From Haloarculaceae archaeon H-GB1-1 (GTDB taxonomy: Archaea; Halobacteriota; Halobacteria; Halobacteriales; Haloarculaceae), in NCBI GenBank assembly GCA_029688825.1, contig JARUKX010000019.1:1-64000 (forward strand): a stretch of 64,000 nt of DNA. The letters run 5' to 3'. Below the pieces are notes generated by a model, which was given only the letters and a program-made list of their open reading frames with translations, searched no databases and was not told the origin of the DNA. Below, piece after piece: positions 62,299 through 64,000 of this stretch. The stretch's first letter is position 1, and each line of letters begins with the position of its first letter. The translations under genes and the position numbers were made by a program.

Positions 62299-62937
62299 CT
62301 ACCGCTGTGAGTCCGCCTCGCTGACGAACTGCGTGATGACCTTGCTCTCGGCGCGATGCATCGTCTCCGAGCAGGTGGATTTGGCGATACCGACCGCCTC
62401 GGCTACGTCGGTGAGCGAGCACCTGCGAGGGGTGTCGTAGTAGCCGAGGTCCACGGCAGTCACGAGCAGGTCGAGCTGGCGGTCGGTGAGGAGTGGCTCC
62501 TCGGCGACGTGCTGGCGGACGAACTCGACGGTGTAGGAGATGCCGAAGTAGTCCAGTTGCTCGCCGAGCGTGGAGAGGCGGTCTCGCGGCGCGGTCACCT
62601 CCCACGTGGCCTCCCCCTCGCGGATGGTGAAGGGCATCTCCAGCGGGACGCGTGAGCCCTGCGCCGGCAGGAGGAGGACGTACTCGCTGGTCTCGAACTG
62701 GACGAGTGCGGTTCCGTCGTCGCGCTGGAGGACCTCGACGTCGGTGACGGACTCGAAGTCCGCGAACGCGTCGAGCGCGGCGTCGAGGTCCGGTCCCGAG
62801 AGTTCGACGAGCCCCACGCCGGCGTCGTCGTCGGCGAGCGCGGCGAGCACGCGGAACTCGACGGCCGGATGTGAACGCGAGAGGTCACCGATCCAGACCC
62901 CGTCGGGGACGGTCAGCGTGAGGCGAGCGCGAGGCAT
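62299..62937 (-). CDS. Bat-type helix-turn-helix transcriptional regulator
   Basis: This 212-residue protein has an N-terminal sensing domain and a C-terminal HTH_10 (LTDRQLDLLVTAVDLGYYD, SLTDVAEAVGIAKSTCSETMHRAE). It lacks the N-terminal Cys cluster of NarO. It is divergent from the DUF2249 genes, and a CCGAAC-CC-GTTCGG palindrome lies between them at 62987-63000. Confidence 0.88.
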   Translation of the reverse strand: MPRARLTLTVPDGVWIGDLSRSHPAVEFRVLAALADDDAGVGLVELSGPDLDAALDAFADFESVTDVEVLQRDDGTALVQFETSEYVLLLPAQGSRVPLEMPFTIREGEATWEVTAPRDRLSTLGEQLDYFGISYTVEFVRQHVAEEPLLTDRQLDLLVTAVDLGYYDTPRRCSLTDVAEAVGIAKSTCSETMHRAESKVITQFVSEADSQR

Positions 62938-62986
62938 CTGCCGGCCCAACGCGGCGACGGCAAAAGGGTCTTTCCGCCGGGCGCAA

Positions 62987-63000
62987 CCGAACCCGTTCGG
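62987..63000. promoter_or_regulatory. Palindrome between the bat-type regulator and DUF2249 genes
   Basis: CCGAAC-CC-GTTCGG is a perfect 14-bp inverted repeat in a divergent promoter region. Its half-site matches the CGAAC/GTTCG element bound by NarO-type haloarchaeal regulators, but with a shorter spacer than I recall for that site. Confidence 0.45.
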
Positions 63001-63038
63001 GAGAAACCCTTCGCGGAAACCCGGAGAAGAGACGACCG

Positions 63039-63272
63039 ATGGCAGTAACGAAACTCGACCTCCGCGAGGTACCGCCACCCGAACGACACCCGATGATCCA
63101 CGAGGCGTTCGAGAGCCTGGAGAGCGGGCAAGCGCTGGAGATCGTCAACGACCACGAACCGAAGCCGCTATTCTACGAGATGCAGGCCGAGGTCGACGAC
63201 TTCGACGCGGAGAGCTACGAAGTCGAACGCCGCGGCGCACGGGAGTTCGTGGCCACGCTCCCCAAGAAGTGA
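63039..63272 (+). CDS. DUF2249 domain protein, first
   Basis: This 77-residue protein has the DUF2249 pattern LDLREVPPPERHPMIHEAFESLESGQALEIVNDHEPKP, where a catalytic-looking His and Asp lie in the ends. The family is often near denitrification genes. It heads a run of small genes that ends in a radical SAM gene. Confidence 0.85.
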   Translation: MAVTKLDLREVPPPERHPMIHEAFESLESGQALEIVNDHEPKPLFYEMQAEVDDFDAESYEVERRGAREFVATLPKK

Positions 63273-63292
63273 GCACTCAGAACCCGACCACC

Positions 63293-63553
63293 ATGAGCAC
63301 CGACGAGGCCCTGACACACACGAGCGCACCGACGAACCGCCCCCACGAGACGCTCGACGCGCGCGACCTCCCGCCGCCGGAGCCGCTGACGAAGACCCTG
63401 GAGACGCTGGCCGACCTCGACCACCGGACGGTCCTGGTCCAGTTCAACGACCGCGCACCCCAGCACCTCTATCCGAAGCTCGACGACCGCGGGTACGCCT
63501 ACGACACCGTCGAGACCGACGAGTGCGTCCTGACCGCCATCTGGCGACCGTAA
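63293..63553 (+). CDS. DUF2249 domain protein, second
   Basis: This 86-residue protein has the DUF2249 pattern ETLDARDLPPPEPLTKTLE and FNDRAPQHLYPKLDDRGYAY. It starts 20 bp after the first copy and has an extended N terminus. It is probably cotranscribed with the CGCGG peptide. Confidence 0.82.
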   Translation: MSTDEALTHTSAPTNRPHETLDARDLPPPEPLTKTLETLADLDHRTVLVQFNDRAPQHLYPKLDDRGYAYDTVETDECVLTAIWRP

Positions 63554-63618
63554 CAGAGCGGCCACCTCCGGGGAGTGAACCGTCCTCTCCGAACACGTTC
63601 GGGGCCGGGCTCACGCCC

Positions 63619-63921
63619 ATGGCACCGGAACCGTCACGTATGGAGACGAGTCCGAGTTCGGAGGAGCACCACGACAATTCGTGGTCGGTGAACCTCGAAC
63701 AGCCGCGCCACGAGGGCGACCGAGAGCGCATCGTCGAGGAGGCGATCTCGGCCGTCGAGCGAACGGCGGCGGGCAACCACGTCAACGTGGTGACCCACGG
63801 GGAGTGTGGCCATCCCGAGGAGTACCTCCTGGACGCCCTCGAGCGGGCGCTCGACGGTATCGAGGTGGAGTACGTCGACCGCTGTGGCTGTGGCGGGCAC
63901 GTCACTCGAGTTCACGTCTGA
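63619..63921 (+). CDS. CGCGG-family rSAM-modified RiPP precursor-like protein
   Basis: This 100-residue protein has SWSVNLEQPRHEGDRERIVEEA and ends CGCGGHVTRVHV, as in the haloarchaeal CGCGG family of putative radical SAM-modified peptides. A second Cys lies in HGECGHPEEYLLDALERALDG. The start could be the ATG at 63619 or the one at 63640. The radical SAM gene follows after 2 bp. Confidence 0.85.
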   Translation: MAPEPSRMETSPSSEEHHDNSWSVNLEQPRHEGDRERIVEEAISAVERTAAGNHVNVVTHGECGHPEEYLLDALERALDGIEVEYVDRCGCGGHVTRVHV

Positions 63922-63923
63922 CC

Positions 63924-64000
63924 ATGCGCCCGAGCGACATCGACACCGACGAGCGGCCGTTCGTGCTGGTCTGGGAGCTGACCCAGGCCTGCGACCTCGA
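63924..64000 (+). CDS. Radical SAM protein (partial, N terminus only)
   Basis: The first 25 residues read MRPSDIDTDERPFVLVWELT and then QACDLE, which matches the start of radical SAM enzymes whose cluster motif continues CxxxCxxC. The gene runs off the right edge. It is 2 bp after the CGCGG peptide and is its likely maturase. Confidence 0.75.
   Translation, partial: MRPSDIDTDERPFVLVWELTQACDL

Overview
The window is chromosomal DNA of a haloarchaeon (class Halobacteria). The evidence is very high GC, strongly acidic proteins, Tat-type lipoproteins, many ATGA gene overlaps, TATA boxes 25-30 nt before start codons with almost no leader, and several haloarchaeal families: RdfA, the archaeal SMC-related protein, bat-type HTH regulators, HiPIP, DUF2249 and CGCGG peptides. 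There is no mobile element, CRISPR array, rRNA or tRNA that I can support.

Region 1 (1-13693) is an accessory catabolic block for amino-acid-like quaternary or cyclic amines. It has a dimethylglycine/sarcosine-dehydrogenase-like flavoprotein, a trans-3-hydroxyproline-dehydratase-type enzyme (Cys/Thr), a proline-racemase/4-hydroxyproline-epimerase-type enzyme (Cys/Cys), a complete betaine-type ABC importer, a non-pyrrolysine MttB-family methyltransferase, two IclR regulators, a broken cupin gene and two adjacent DAO-family FAD oxidases. The racemase, transporter and methyltransferase genes read in one direction, behind a promoter region that carries IclR-like palindromes. The likely theme is uptake, demethylation and ring processing of betaines such as glycine, proline or hydroxyproline betaine; this is inference.

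Region 2 (14648-29929) is the most striking part: a mycofactocin (MFT) locus in an archaeon. A 40-residue precursor MftA ending IDGICGVY is followed by mftB, mftC, mftF and mftE. Upstream lie an aldehyde dehydrogenase, two MFT-type SDR dehydrogenases, two FadH/OYE-type flavoenzymes and an ETF/FixCX electron-transfer set. One SDR and one OYE keep canonical motifs; the other SDR and OYE have lost key residues. No mftD or mftR is in the window. The expected flow is substrate alcohol to MFT through the SDR, then to ETF and quinone, with the aldehyde oxidised by the ALDH.

Region 3 (30327-35337) is a spermidine/putrescine-type ABC importer with its own IclR regulator, which probably feeds region 2. 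Related 17-bp palindromes (GTTC...GAAC) lie at IclR promoters and in two gene-free stretches.

Region 4 (35894-64000) is mostly core genome: the cell-shape pair RdfA and SMC-related protein, an MFS/DoxX pair, ribosomal protein L15e with a structured leader, bat-type regulators, an RNB ribonuclease, a PUA protein, a HiPIP, NucS and MutS, the metY-metX methionine genes, a PAS histidine kinase, a sulfatase, NifU, an ornithine-cyclodeaminase-family enzyme and a universal stress protein. The right edge begins a second RiPP locus: DUF2249 genes, a CGCGG-family peptide and the start of its radical SAM enzyme. A 71-bp hairpin tandem repeat lies at 45558-45699.
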